Positions 25,347-33,252 of a stretch of DNA of 64,000 nt are shown one piece after another (within the stretch, counting starts at the first letter, position 1; the number at the start of each line of letters is the position of its first letter). The notes beneath the pieces are model-generated. The model was given only the letters and a program-made list of their open reading frames with translations. It was not told the origin of the DNA and searched no databases. The position numbers were made by a program, and so were the translations under genes. Source of the DNA: GCA-2683825 sp965662355 (lineage in GTDB: Bacteria; Planctomycetota; UBA1135; GCA-002686595). The DNA lies in NCBI GenBank assembly GCA_965662355.1, contig CBFIHP010000004.1, positions 1 to 64,000 on the forward strand, given 5' to 3'.

Positions 25347-26651
25347 ATGCGGACCACCCTCCTTCTGGCACCCGTTTTCCTCCTGGCGGCCCCTCTGGCC
25401 CTCCGTACTCCGGTCCCGGCGACCACTTGCGAAGAGCTGCGCTCGCTCGAGACCTTCGACAAGGTCTGGAACACTGTCGACAGACAGCACTTCGATCCAG
25501 ATTACAACGGTGTGGATTGGGACGCGGAAAAGGACGAGTATCGTCCGCGGGCCGCGCAGGCCGAGACCGTCGAGGAGTTGCGAGAAATCATTCGCGAGAT
25601 GCTCGCGCACCTAGGTCAGTCCCATTTCGAGCTGATCCCGAAGGAGGCCCTCGGCGGTGGAGCCAAGGGCTCGGCCGCCAGCCCTGCGGGCACGTGCGGC
25701 TTGGACCTGCGCTGGCTCGAGGGCGAAGCCGTGATCGTGCGGGTCGATCCCGACGGGGCAGCCGCGCTCGCGGGCGTACAACCGGGATGGGTACTGCGGG
25801 GGATCGAGGAGACGTCGCTCGACGAGCTCCTGGCGGAAGCCGAGACCGGGAAGCTGCGCACGGAAACCGCCATGTGGCGAGCGTTGCTTGGACAGGTCGA
25901 TGGTCAGATCGGCACGGAAGTGGAGCTGGCCTTCGAAGATCGTGAAGGCACGACGCGCAAAATCGTGCTCGAGCGCACCGAGCGGGATGCGATTCCCTTC
26001 GACATGCCCGGGCTGCCGACCTTCTTCCTGGCGAACCGCTGGGACATCGTCGAACACGACCTGCTCTCGATCGGGATACTCCACTTCTCGAACTGGTTCC
26101 GGCCGCTGCTGGACCCTCTGGACGAGGCTTTGCTCGAGATGCGTGGCTGCGACGGCATCGTCATCGATCTGCGGGGCAACACCGGCGGCGATGCCAGTGT
26201 CGGCACAGGCCTTGCCGGACACTTCTTCGAAGAGCGCGTTTCCCTGGGCAAGCAACGTATGCGCAACGGAACGGTGGATTTCATGGTGCGGCCTCGGCGG
26301 CGTTTCTCGAGGCAGCGCGCGGATCCCTTCACCGGACCGCTGGCGATCTTGGTGGATGAAACCTCGGGCAGCTGTTCGGAGATCTTCACCGGCGGAATGC
26401 GCGCCCTCGGACGGGCGCGCGTGTTCGGCTCGCGCACGACGGGTGCGGCCCTACCAGCGACGTTGACCAATTTGCCGAACGGCGACTCGCTGATGCATGC
26501 CATTGCCGAGTTCAAGACCGCCCTCGGGGAGACCCTGGAGGGCGACGGGGTGGAACCGGATGTGGAAGTCCTCCCACGGCGTGAGGACTGGGCCGCGGGG
26601 CACGATCGTACGCTGGAAGCCGCCCTGGAGTGGATGGCTGCGTCGCGCTAA
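25347..26651 (+). CDS. Exported S41-family serine protease with PDZ domain
   Basis: 434 residues from ATG 25347 (MRTTLLLAPVFLLAAPLAL, signal peptide); the frame is open upstream but antisense to the sulfatase. A helical N-terminal part (about 30-105) is followed by a PDZ-like domain (about 110-205, with VQPGWVLRGIEE). The S41 core starts IGILHFSNWF, then DGIVIDLRGNTGG, with SGSCSEIFTGG (near residue 345) holding the nucleophile serine. The usual Lys of the CtpA type is not obvious, so the tricorn-like S41 subset is more likely. Extracytoplasmic proteolysis or quality control. Ends overlapping the EgtB-like gene by 4 bp, convergent. Confidence 0.85.
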   Translation: MRTTLLLAPVFLLAAPLALRTPVPATTCEELRSLETFDKVWNTVDRQHFDPDYNGVDWDAEKDEYRPRAAQAETVEELREIIREMLAHLGQSHFELIPKEALGGGAKGSAASPAGTCGLDLRWLEGEAVIVRVDPDGAAALAGVQPGWVLRGIEETSLDELLAEAETGKLRTETAMWRALLGQVDGQIGTEVELAFEDREGTTRKIVLERTERDAIPFDMPGLPTFFLANRWDIVEHDLLSIGILHFSNWFRPLLDPLDEALLEMRGCDGIVIDLRGNTGGDASVGTGLAGHFFEERVSLGKQRMRNGTVDFMVRPRRRFSRQRADPFTGPLAILVDETSGSCSEIFTGGMRALGRARVFGSRTTGAALPATLTNLPNGDSLMHAIAEFKTALGETLEGDGVEPDVEVLPRREDWAAGHDRTLEAALEWMAASR

Positions 26652-27898
26652 TCCAGAGCGCACGTGCGGAACCCGACGATCGGATCGCTGCGCTCGGGCA
26701 GATAGAAGTTGCGCATGCGGTTGTGAATAGTGCGCGAGCGAGTCGGGTACGCCCCACCGCGTACGACCCTGTGGTCGTGGAACCACGGCTGGGAGTATTC
26801 CCGATAGAAACCCGGCTGAAAGTCCGGATACGGTTCGAAAGCGGACGACGTCCACTCCCACACGTTACCGAGCATTTGACGCAAGCCTTCCGGGGTGTCC
26901 CCCTGGGCATAGGCACTGACGTTGCAAACGCCGTTGCATTGCAAGTCGAGGTGAGCATGGCTCCTTGTCGCCTTGGCGTCACCCCACGGAAAACGCGTCC
27001 GGCCAGCCGCGTACTCCCATTCCGTTTCACTGGGTAGACGCCGACCCTTCCAGCGGCAATACGCATCGGCTTCGTAGGCGTTGACATGGTGAACGGGAAG
27101 GTTGCTCTCGAGCGGTTTCCAGAGCTCGAAATGGCGGCGCGCCCAGCCCTCACCATCGCGCCGCCAGTAGACCGGGTGCCGCGCTCCCTCGGCTTTGCAC
27201 CAGCGCCAACCGCTCTCGCTCCAGAGCTCGGGACGCTGATATCCGTCGTCGGCGACGAACGAAGCGTATTCGGCCTGGGTGACACACACGCGCGACATAC
27301 GGAACGGAGCGACAGTGCGCTCGTGGCGCCCTCGTTCGTTGTCGAAGGCAAAAGCCGCGTCACGGGGCGTGCCCTGGTGAAAGACACCGCCTTCGAAGGC
27401 AACGTCTTCGACGAGGGGCAGGGATACATCCGCGAGGGCCTTGGTCGGGATCGACATACAAGGAAACCCGAGCGTTTGGCGCGTCATGACGAAGGCTTCG
27501 CCATGCATGTCCTCATGAAAGAGCACTAGCTGCCCTAGCTCGCGCATGCGCGCATCGAGCGCTCCACGTGCCAGTTCCGACTCGACCTGGGAGAGTATGC
27601 GCTCCATGTACACGCGAACGCGATCCCGGGTAAGCAGCTGGAGATCCCAACGGGCGTCGTGCAACACCGCGATCGAGTCGTACAGCTCGTCCCCCTGAAC
27701 GAGCAAAGGGGCATGGCCGTATGCCGCGCGCAGGCACCAGCGCTCCTGAAACCAGGACACGTGACCGATCTCCCACAGGAGCGGGTTGACGGTCGACATC
27801 TCCGGACCGATCAGCTGCTCGTCCTCGAGATCCCCGACCAAGCTCAGGGTCCTGGTACGCGCATCGCGCAGCAGGTTCGCCAATTCCGTCCCCTCCAT
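26648..27898 (-). CDS. EgtB/SenA-like non-haem iron sulfoxide (or selenium) synthase
   Basis: 416 residues. An N-terminal DinB-like four-helix domain supplies the iron site: His46 (in WEIGHVSWFQE) with His128 and His132 in HEDMHGEAF. An FGE-sulfatase-type domain fills about residues 170-416 (LPVHHVNAYEADAYCRWKG, LGNVWEWTSSAF, VVRGGAYPTR). This is the architecture of EgtB, which joins a thiol to hercynine. The block VNPLLWEIGHVSWFQERW and DARWDL resemble, from memory, the EgtB-related SenA subgroup that makes selenoneine more than classic EgtB. No EgtD, SenB or SenC gene is in the window, so the choice is open. It is convergent with the S41 protease and divergent from the sulfotransferase-like gene. 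Confidence 0.78.
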   Translation of the reverse strand: MEGTELANLLRDARTRTLSLVGDLEDEQLIGPEMSTVNPLLWEIGHVSWFQERWCLRAAYGHAPLLVQGDELYDSIAVLHDARWDLQLLTRDRVRVYMERILSQVESELARGALDARMRELGQLVLFHEDMHGEAFVMTRQTLGFPCMSIPTKALADVSLPLVEDVAFEGGVFHQGTPRDAAFAFDNERGRHERTVAPFRMSRVCVTQAEYASFVADDGYQRPELWSESGWRWCKAEGARHPVYWRRDGEGWARRHFELWKPLESNLPVHHVNAYEADAYCRWKGRRLPSETEWEYAAGRTRFPWGDAKATRSHAHLDLQCNGVCNVSAYAQGDTPEGLRQMLGNVWEWTSSAFEPYPDFQPGFYREYSQPWFHDHRVVRGGAYPTRSRTIHNRMRNFYLPERSDPIVGFRTCALD

Positions 27899-28001
27899 CG
27901 CGCCCTACGATAGCGGGTGAGGGGCCCTCGCCGCTATGCGAGCCTCCCGATTCGCTCGCTTCGGGATTCCCAAGCACACATCCGCGCGTATAGTGCGCCA
28001 C

Positions 28002-28730
28002 ATGGTCACCCGCATCGCCATGTGGTCGGGCCCGCGGAACATCTCCACGGCCATGCTGCGCTCCTTCGGGTCGCGTCCCGACACGCACGTCTCCGACGAA
28101 CCCCTGTACGCCTATTATCTGAAAACGACGGGCCTCGCGCACCCGCACGCGGACGAGATCGTCGCCACGCACGAGGGCGACTGGCGCAAGGTCGCGGCGG
28201 AGCTCTGCGGCCCTTTGCCCGAGGGGCGTTCGATCTGGTACCAGAAGCACATGGCCCACCACCTCCTGCCCGAGGTCGAGCGAGGATGGCTGGATGACTT
28301 CGTACAGGCTTTCTTGATCCGCGAGCCACGGGCCATGCTCAGCTCGCTCGTCGAGAAACTCGGCGACGTGCGGCTGGAAGACACAGGCCTGCCGCAACAA
28401 GTCGAGCTCTTCCGCGAACGCTTCGAGAAGGAAGGCAATCCACCTGCGGTCGTGGACGCCAGGGAGGTGCTCCTCAACCCCGAAGGGGTCCTTCGCGCCC
28501 TCTGCCAGCACGTGGGCATTGATTTCGATCCCGCGATGCTTTCCTGGGAGCCCGGTCCGCGCGAGACCGACGGTTGCTGGGGTGCCCACTGGTACAGCAA
28601 CACCTACGCCTCGAGCGCCTTCGCCCCCTACCGTCCGAAGAAGGTCGAGATTGCTCCGCAACAAGAAGAGCTCGCCCAGCGTTGCCAGACGCTCTACGAC
28701 GAGATGGCCCAGCACCGCATCCAGGCATGA
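28002..28730 (+). CDS. P-loop sulfotransferase-like protein coupled to a class IV aminotransferase
   Basis: 242 residues from ATG 28002 (MVTRIAMWSGPRNISTAM); 22 further residues upstream are open but look non-coding. MWSGPRNISTAMLRSF is a degenerate 5'-PSB loop of PAPS sulfotransferases, and the later IREPRAMLSSL is the 3'-phosphate loop. The stop is nested in the next start (ATGA). The N-terminal part of plant 'branched-chain aminotransferase-like' proteins has the same sulfotransferase-like sequence (for example WSxPRSLST, VVDAxEL and the WEAGP patch), fused to a class IV aminotransferase. So this pair is the split version, and the two should act together. Substrate unknown. Confidence 0.8.
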   Translation: MVTRIAMWSGPRNISTAMLRSFGSRPDTHVSDEPLYAYYLKTTGLAHPHADEIVATHEGDWRKVAAELCGPLPEGRSIWYQKHMAHHLLPEVERGWLDDFVQAFLIREPRAMLSSLVEKLGDVRLEDTGLPQQVELFRERFEKEGNPPAVVDAREVLLNPEGVLRALCQHVGIDFDPAMLSWEPGPRETDGCWGAHWYSNTYASSAFAPYRPKKVEIAPQQEELAQRCQTLYDEMAQHRIQA

Positions 28731-29629
28731 AGCAAACCTTCGACCCGAAGAACGAGGACATCCTCGTCAATATCAACGGCGAGCTCCTCCCGCGAGCAGA
28801 AGCCAAGATCAGCGTATTCGATTCACTCGTGCAGGGCGGCGATGGCTGCTGGGAAGGCTTGCGCGTCTACAAGGGCAAGATCTTCCGCTTGACGCGACAT
28901 CTCGAGCGACTCGTGCATTCCGCCAAGGCTCTGGGCTTCGCGAGCATTCCCGCACCCAAGGACATTCGGCGCGAGATCCAACGCACGCTCGAAGCGAACA
29001 GCATGGAGGACGCCGCCCACATCCGCCTGACGCTCTCACGGGGCACGAAGATCACCTCGGGCATGGACCCGCGTCTGAACCAGGCAGGGCCGACCTTGAT
29101 CGTTCTGGCCGAGCATAAAGCACCCGTCTACGACAAGCAGGGGCTGCGCCTGATCACGAGCTCTCTTCGTCGCTTCCCCCCCGACTGCCTCGACCCGAAG
29201 ATTCACCACAACAACCTGCTGCAATCCATCCTCGCCAAGCTCGAAGCCAACGCCGCGGGAGCCGATGACGCGGTCATGCTGGATATGCGTGGGTTCGTCG
29301 CCGAGACCAACGCCACACACCTCTTCATGGTCGCGGATGGTGTCTTGAAGACCAGCCATACGGTGGCCTGCCCCGAGGGCGTCACGCGATCAACCGTACT
29401 CCTGATGTGTCGCGAACAGGAGATCCCCCACGAGGTCACGGATCTCTCCCTGGCCGAGTTCCACCGCGCTGACGAGGTGTTCTGCACCGGAACCATGGGC
29501 GAACTGGCTTCCGTCGTCGAGCTGGACGGCCGCACGATCGGCACCGGCGAGATCGGGCCGATGACCCGCCGGCTTTCCGAGCTGTACTCGAAACGGACGC
29601 GCGACCACAGCGAGGCGATCGTGGGCTGA
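28727..29629 (+). CDS. PLP class IV aminotransferase (branched-chain/D-amino-acid type)
   Basis: 300 residues beginning at ATG 28727, inside the stop of the previous gene (ATGA overlap), so translation is coupled. Residues 8-20 read DEILVNINGELLPR-like, then SVFDSLVQGGDGCWEGLRVYKG, the standard class IV opening. DPKIHHNNLL near 150 contains the likely PLP lysine. LDMRGFVAETNATHLFMV near 185 and CTGTMGELASV near 260 are cofactor-binding blocks. It transaminates branched-chain or D-amino acids or a similar substrate. With the preceding sulfotransferase-like gene it mirrors a fused plant protein of the same class. Ends 16 bp from the convergent gamma-carboxylase-like gene. Confidence 0.9.
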   Translation: MKQTFDPKNEDILVNINGELLPRAEAKISVFDSLVQGGDGCWEGLRVYKGKIFRLTRHLERLVHSAKALGFASIPAPKDIRREIQRTLEANSMEDAAHIRLTLSRGTKITSGMDPRLNQAGPTLIVLAEHKAPVYDKQGLRLITSSLRRFPPDCLDPKIHHNNLLQSILAKLEANAAGADDAVMLDMRGFVAETNATHLFMVADGVLKTSHTVACPEGVTRSTVLLMCREQEIPHEVTDLSLAEFHRADEVFCTGTMGELASVVELDGRTIGTGEIGPMTRRLSELYSKRTRDHSEAIVG

Positions 29630-29645
29630 GCCCAGGGCTCGACGC

Positions 29646-30908
29646 TCAATGCTCCGTCAATCGGGCGGGGAAGGCCACGAGGTCGAGCTCGGGGTCGATC
29701 AACGGAACGAACGGGGCCCCGTTGAGCGAAACGCGGATGTCGGCACGGATCTCGGGCTGAATGCCGTGTGCGCGGGCCTTGTCGGCGACGTGCAACGCGA
29801 ACTGACGGATCATCACCGGGTGCATGCACATCTCGGTGATCTGGCGATTCGTGAGATGGTCACGTGGATCGACCCCGCCAGACTCCCCATTCCGGAGGTC
29901 GTGCAGCGTGATCGAGTGGATACGTGCCTGCTTGTCGCGCAGCTTCATGTGCCACGCGAATCGATGCCCTTCCTCCGTCCAGTCGACACGGCCAGGGTAG
30001 AGCCAGTGGCGCAAGGGCAGCGCCACCTGTAGGACGATCCAGGCAACCACCACGAAACGCTGCCAAGAACGAATGGGCTGTGCCGTGTCTCCCACCGAGG
30101 GCAACGATCGGCCCAAGCGTTCGAATGCACGGCGCGGCCAGCTCGGAGCGAAGAACAACGTCGTGCCGGCGATCATGAACCACGGGAAGATGCCGATCTG
30201 GAACAGACGGTGATTGACGAGGTGGAAGAGAACGGCCCCGATGAAGGCGGCCACGCGCGTTCGTCGCCACAGGAGCAGGGGCACGATCGCCAGGTCGAAG
30301 ACAAGCCCCCCCCAGACGAAGATCCCCACCAACCAGGGTTCTTCGAAGTACTTTCCGAGCACGGGGAAGTCCATGCGCTGGGTCAGCCACATCCCCATCG
30401 GCGCTCCCGCGAGCCAATCTCCCCCCAGCTTCGCGATCCCGCCGAAAACGTAAGGCACGGCGACCTGGAAGCGAAAGAGGTAGAGCCCCCAACGCGGAAC
30501 GCCGGAGGGCCGTATCGTGGCAGGAACGAGCGCTAACAGGATCGCGAAGAGAAAGACCAGGTAGTTGTGGTTCTGGTAGGTCGACTTGTCCCACAGGTTC
30601 GCCAGCCCGAAGCCGAGCGCAAACAACGCAGCGCAAAGACGCTGACGGCCCCCAAAGGCGATCCCCAGGGAGAGCAGCAAGAGCAGCGCGAAATGCACCT
30701 GTATCCAGGGTTCTGGCCAGGGACGCAGGCCCTCGAGCCCGAAATATGCGAAGTGAAATTCCGGCTGGATGAAGTCGCGTTCGATCCAGCCGAGGGCGAA
30801 ATAGCGACAGATCTCCACCGCGAGAATCACCCCGAAGGCAACCCGGAAGAAAGAGATCGAAGCGCCGTCCAGCGGATCGGTGAGCGCGGGCGTGGAACGG
30901 CCCTCCAT
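29646..30908 (-). CDS. HTTM-domain membrane protein, vitamin K-dependent gamma-carboxylase-like
   Basis: 420 residues from ATG 30908; the longer frame to 31049 is not protein-like. The membrane part has about eight to nine helices over residues 20-310, ending in a soluble domain of about 100 residues. LWDKSTYQNHNYLVFL near 150 matches the conserved DKxxWNNHxYL block of gamma-glutamyl carboxylases, including the Lys. Bacterial homologues form the HTTM group and their substrates are largely unknown; one known bacterial member is an authentic carboxylase. It lies 29 bp downstream of a HEAT-VWA gene on the same strand, so these may be co-transcribed. Confidence 0.78.
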   Translation of the reverse strand: MEGRSTPALTDPLDGASISFFRVAFGVILAVEICRYFALGWIERDFIQPEFHFAYFGLEGLRPWPEPWIQVHFALLLLLSLGIAFGGRQRLCAALFALGFGLANLWDKSTYQNHNYLVFLFAILLALVPATIRPSGVPRWGLYLFRFQVAVPYVFGGIAKLGGDWLAGAPMGMWLTQRMDFPVLGKYFEEPWLVGIFVWGGLVFDLAIVPLLLWRRTRVAAFIGAVLFHLVNHRLFQIGIFPWFMIAGTTLFFAPSWPRRAFERLGRSLPSVGDTAQPIRSWQRFVVVAWIVLQVALPLRHWLYPGRVDWTEEGHRFAWHMKLRDKQARIHSITLHDLRNGESGGVDPRDHLTNRQITEMCMHPVMIRQFALHVADKARAHGIQPEIRADIRVSLNGAPFVPLIDPELDLVAFPARLTEH

Positions 30909-30937
30909 GCCACCATGATAGTGTTCAGCGACGGCGT

Positions 30938-33076
30938 TCAGCGAATCTCGATGTAGTAGCCGCCAGAATCCTCGGCCAACCACCTCAGAATGCGCAGATC
31001 CTCGCCGATAGCAATCGAGTGGATGCGGACACCACGCTGGGCATTCCAATGAGCCACGATGTCGCGAATCGACCCGGGATCGACGACATCTCCGGTAGAA
31101 GGCTCACCATCGGAGACAAGAAACATCGTGTCGACCTCGGGATCATCGAACGCCTGTCGCAGCGCACCGTAGAGGTTCGTTCCGCCGCCGATGCGCAAAC
31201 CGCGAACGTAATCCTTCGCCAGCTCGAGGGTACTCCCATCGAGCGAACGCATCTCCTCCGACCACGGGAAGACGCGATCCGAGAAGGCCAGGATGTTGAA
31301 GAAGCTGTTGCGGTCGATTCCGTCGAGACACTTCAAGAGCTCGTTCTTGGCAAAGTCGATGCGGGGCACCCCCTTCCCGGCTTTGGTCGGGGCCTCGGTC
31401 AGGTAGTCCATCGAACCCGAGATGTCGACCACAAAGAGGACGTTATGGGACTCGATCTCGATGCCGACGAAGCTCGAAATGGTAGTGCGCCGCAGATGCC
31501 GCCGCTCCTCTTCCCTACGGGCCTTGCGAAGGTCCGCAGACGAGATCGGCTTGAAGTCCGCCCCTTGCTCCTTCCACCAGGCGGCCCACACTCGACCGTT
31601 GTCGCCATAGGGCTTGCCCGTCAGCTCGAACAACATGCGACCCATCTCGGCGGCTACGCGCCCCGTCTCGGCCTCGATCTGCGTACATAGCAGAGCGATG
31701 CAGGCGTGGGTTCCCAGCGCGAATAGCGCGCGTGCAGCCGCGAGTCGCGTGCTCCAGTCGGGGTTCGACAGGGCCATCGTGAACAGCGCCAGGTGCTCGC
31801 TCTTCTTCAGCGCCTGCAGGGCCTGAATCGCGCCGATGCGAACGTCCCTGGATTCGCTCCCAACCATCGCCTCGAGGCGCGCGATCCATTCGGGATCCCC
31901 CTGGCGCAAGGCACCGATAGCCGTGCTCAAAGGCACGAAGACGCTGGGCTCCGGCCCCTTGGCCAGCTGTTTTTCGAGGGCAGGGAGAGCCCCTACATTG
32001 CCGCGCTCGCCCAGGATACGCGCCGCTTCGACGACGATGCGTGGATCCTTGTTCTTCAAGCCGCGCTTGAGCGCCTTGTCGACCCTGTCACTCGCGATCC
32101 TCTCCGTCGCCCAATACGAGAACAGGAGCGCCTGCCCCTTGCCCTTGCCGACCCCCTTCAAGAGCAGCTTCTGGATCTTGGGATCTTCGACTTCGGCTAG
32201 CAGCTGGCCCAACCCAAGGGCCAGCTCGTACGGTGTGTCCTTACGCGTTCCGTCCTTCGCAAAGCGCGGAGCGAATTCCGTCACCTTGTGACGCGCCAAC
32301 AGCCGAGCCGCAACCAACCGATCCCCTGGCCGCTCCGAGGCGTTGCCGTAGAAACGCGAGGCGATTCGACCGACCTGGTCGTCGTCGCGGGATTCGATCT
32401 CGCCCAGGGCCGCGGCGCGGATGTCGCGGTTGGGGTCCGAAAGCGCGCGCAAGAGCTCGTCGGCTTCGAGCCCTGGAGCGACGACTCCGAAGGCGAGTTC
32501 GCGCAGGCTCGGCGGTGTCTTCAGGGCGGATTCCTGTGACTCCCGGGCCTTCTTCAGCTTGGTGCCGCCCGGCAATCGAAAGTGCCCGAGGTACCAGTTG
32601 AAATCGGCCGGGTTGGCGGCACCGGCAAGGTGTTGCATGGCCCATTCACGAACCTCTGTCGCCGCCGGGGAGTCGACGATCGAACGCAGGTAATGGCGTC
32701 CATTGTTGCGACACCCGGCGATCGTATCGACAGCAAGCTTGCGCACCTGGCGCACCTCTTCGGTCGTGGCGATGTCGCGCAGCTTGTCGAGCGACCGGCG
32801 GCTGAGCTCGGGCAACTCGTCATACACCGCGAGCCCGCGCAGCACGGCCCGGCGCATGTAGATGCTCTGCATGGCATCGAAGACCTGGATCAGGCCCGCG
32901 AGGCCGGCGGAACTGCGCTCGTCCGCAAGCCGATCGATCCACTCGATCTCGGCGCTGTCAGCGCGCGACTTCAGCTTGGCGACGAGGTCCACGACGGTTT
33001 TCTCATCGTGTGCAAGGCCGCGATGGGCGCCGGAGGGCGTGGTCAGGGCGAAAACGAGTAGGAGAATCCGGAGCAT
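30938..33076 (-). CDS. Exported HEAT-repeat protein with C-terminal von Willebrand A domain
   Basis: 712 residues from ATG 33076 (MLRILLLVFALTTPSGA, signal peptide). Residues about 30-510 are HEAT/Armadillo-like helical repeats (for instance RAVLRGLAVYDELPELS, RDIRAAALGEIESRDD, RDVRIGAIQALQALKK). A VWA domain follows (about 535-712) with a full MIDAS: DISGSMDYL (DxSxS), GGGTNLYGAL (Thr) and VSDGEPSTGD (Asp), so divalent-metal-dependent ligand binding is expected. A partner-binding adaptor in the envelope, perhaps of the HEAT-VWA kind common in planctomycetes. Divergent from the repeat lipoprotein gene. Confidence 0.82.
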   Translation of the reverse strand: MLRILLLVFALTTPSGAHRGLAHDEKTVVDLVAKLKSRADSAEIEWIDRLADERSSAGLAGLIQVFDAMQSIYMRRAVLRGLAVYDELPELSRRSLDKLRDIATTEEVRQVRKLAVDTIAGCRNNGRHYLRSIVDSPAATEVREWAMQHLAGAANPADFNWYLGHFRLPGGTKLKKARESQESALKTPPSLRELAFGVVAPGLEADELLRALSDPNRDIRAAALGEIESRDDDQVGRIASRFYGNASERPGDRLVAARLLARHKVTEFAPRFAKDGTRKDTPYELALGLGQLLAEVEDPKIQKLLLKGVGKGKGQALLFSYWATERIASDRVDKALKRGLKNKDPRIVVEAARILGERGNVGALPALEKQLAKGPEPSVFVPLSTAIGALRQGDPEWIARLEAMVGSESRDVRIGAIQALQALKKSEHLALFTMALSNPDWSTRLAAARALFALGTHACIALLCTQIEAETGRVAAEMGRMLFELTGKPYGDNGRVWAAWWKEQGADFKPISSADLRKARREEERRHLRRTTISSFVGIEIESHNVLFVVDISGSMDYLTEAPTKAGKGVPRIDFAKNELLKCLDGIDRNSFFNILAFSDRVFPWSEEMRSLDGSTLELAKDYVRGLRIGGGTNLYGALRQAFDDPEVDTMFLVSDGEPSTGDVVDPGSIRDIVAHWNAQRGVRIHSIAIGEDLRILRWLAEDSGGYYIEIR

Positions 33077-33252
33077 GGACAGGACTGGGGCACGGAGTAC
33101 CTGAGAAACTAGCACCCGAGCTGCAAAACGGTCACGTCGCGAGCCCCTTTTGGAGCCCTGGGCCGCTGCCTTTCCCAGAATAGACGGCCAGGCGTGGCGT
33201 AGACTCGGGGCCGCGCCATCGCCGCCCCAGCCACCAGGAGTAGAGCTCAATC

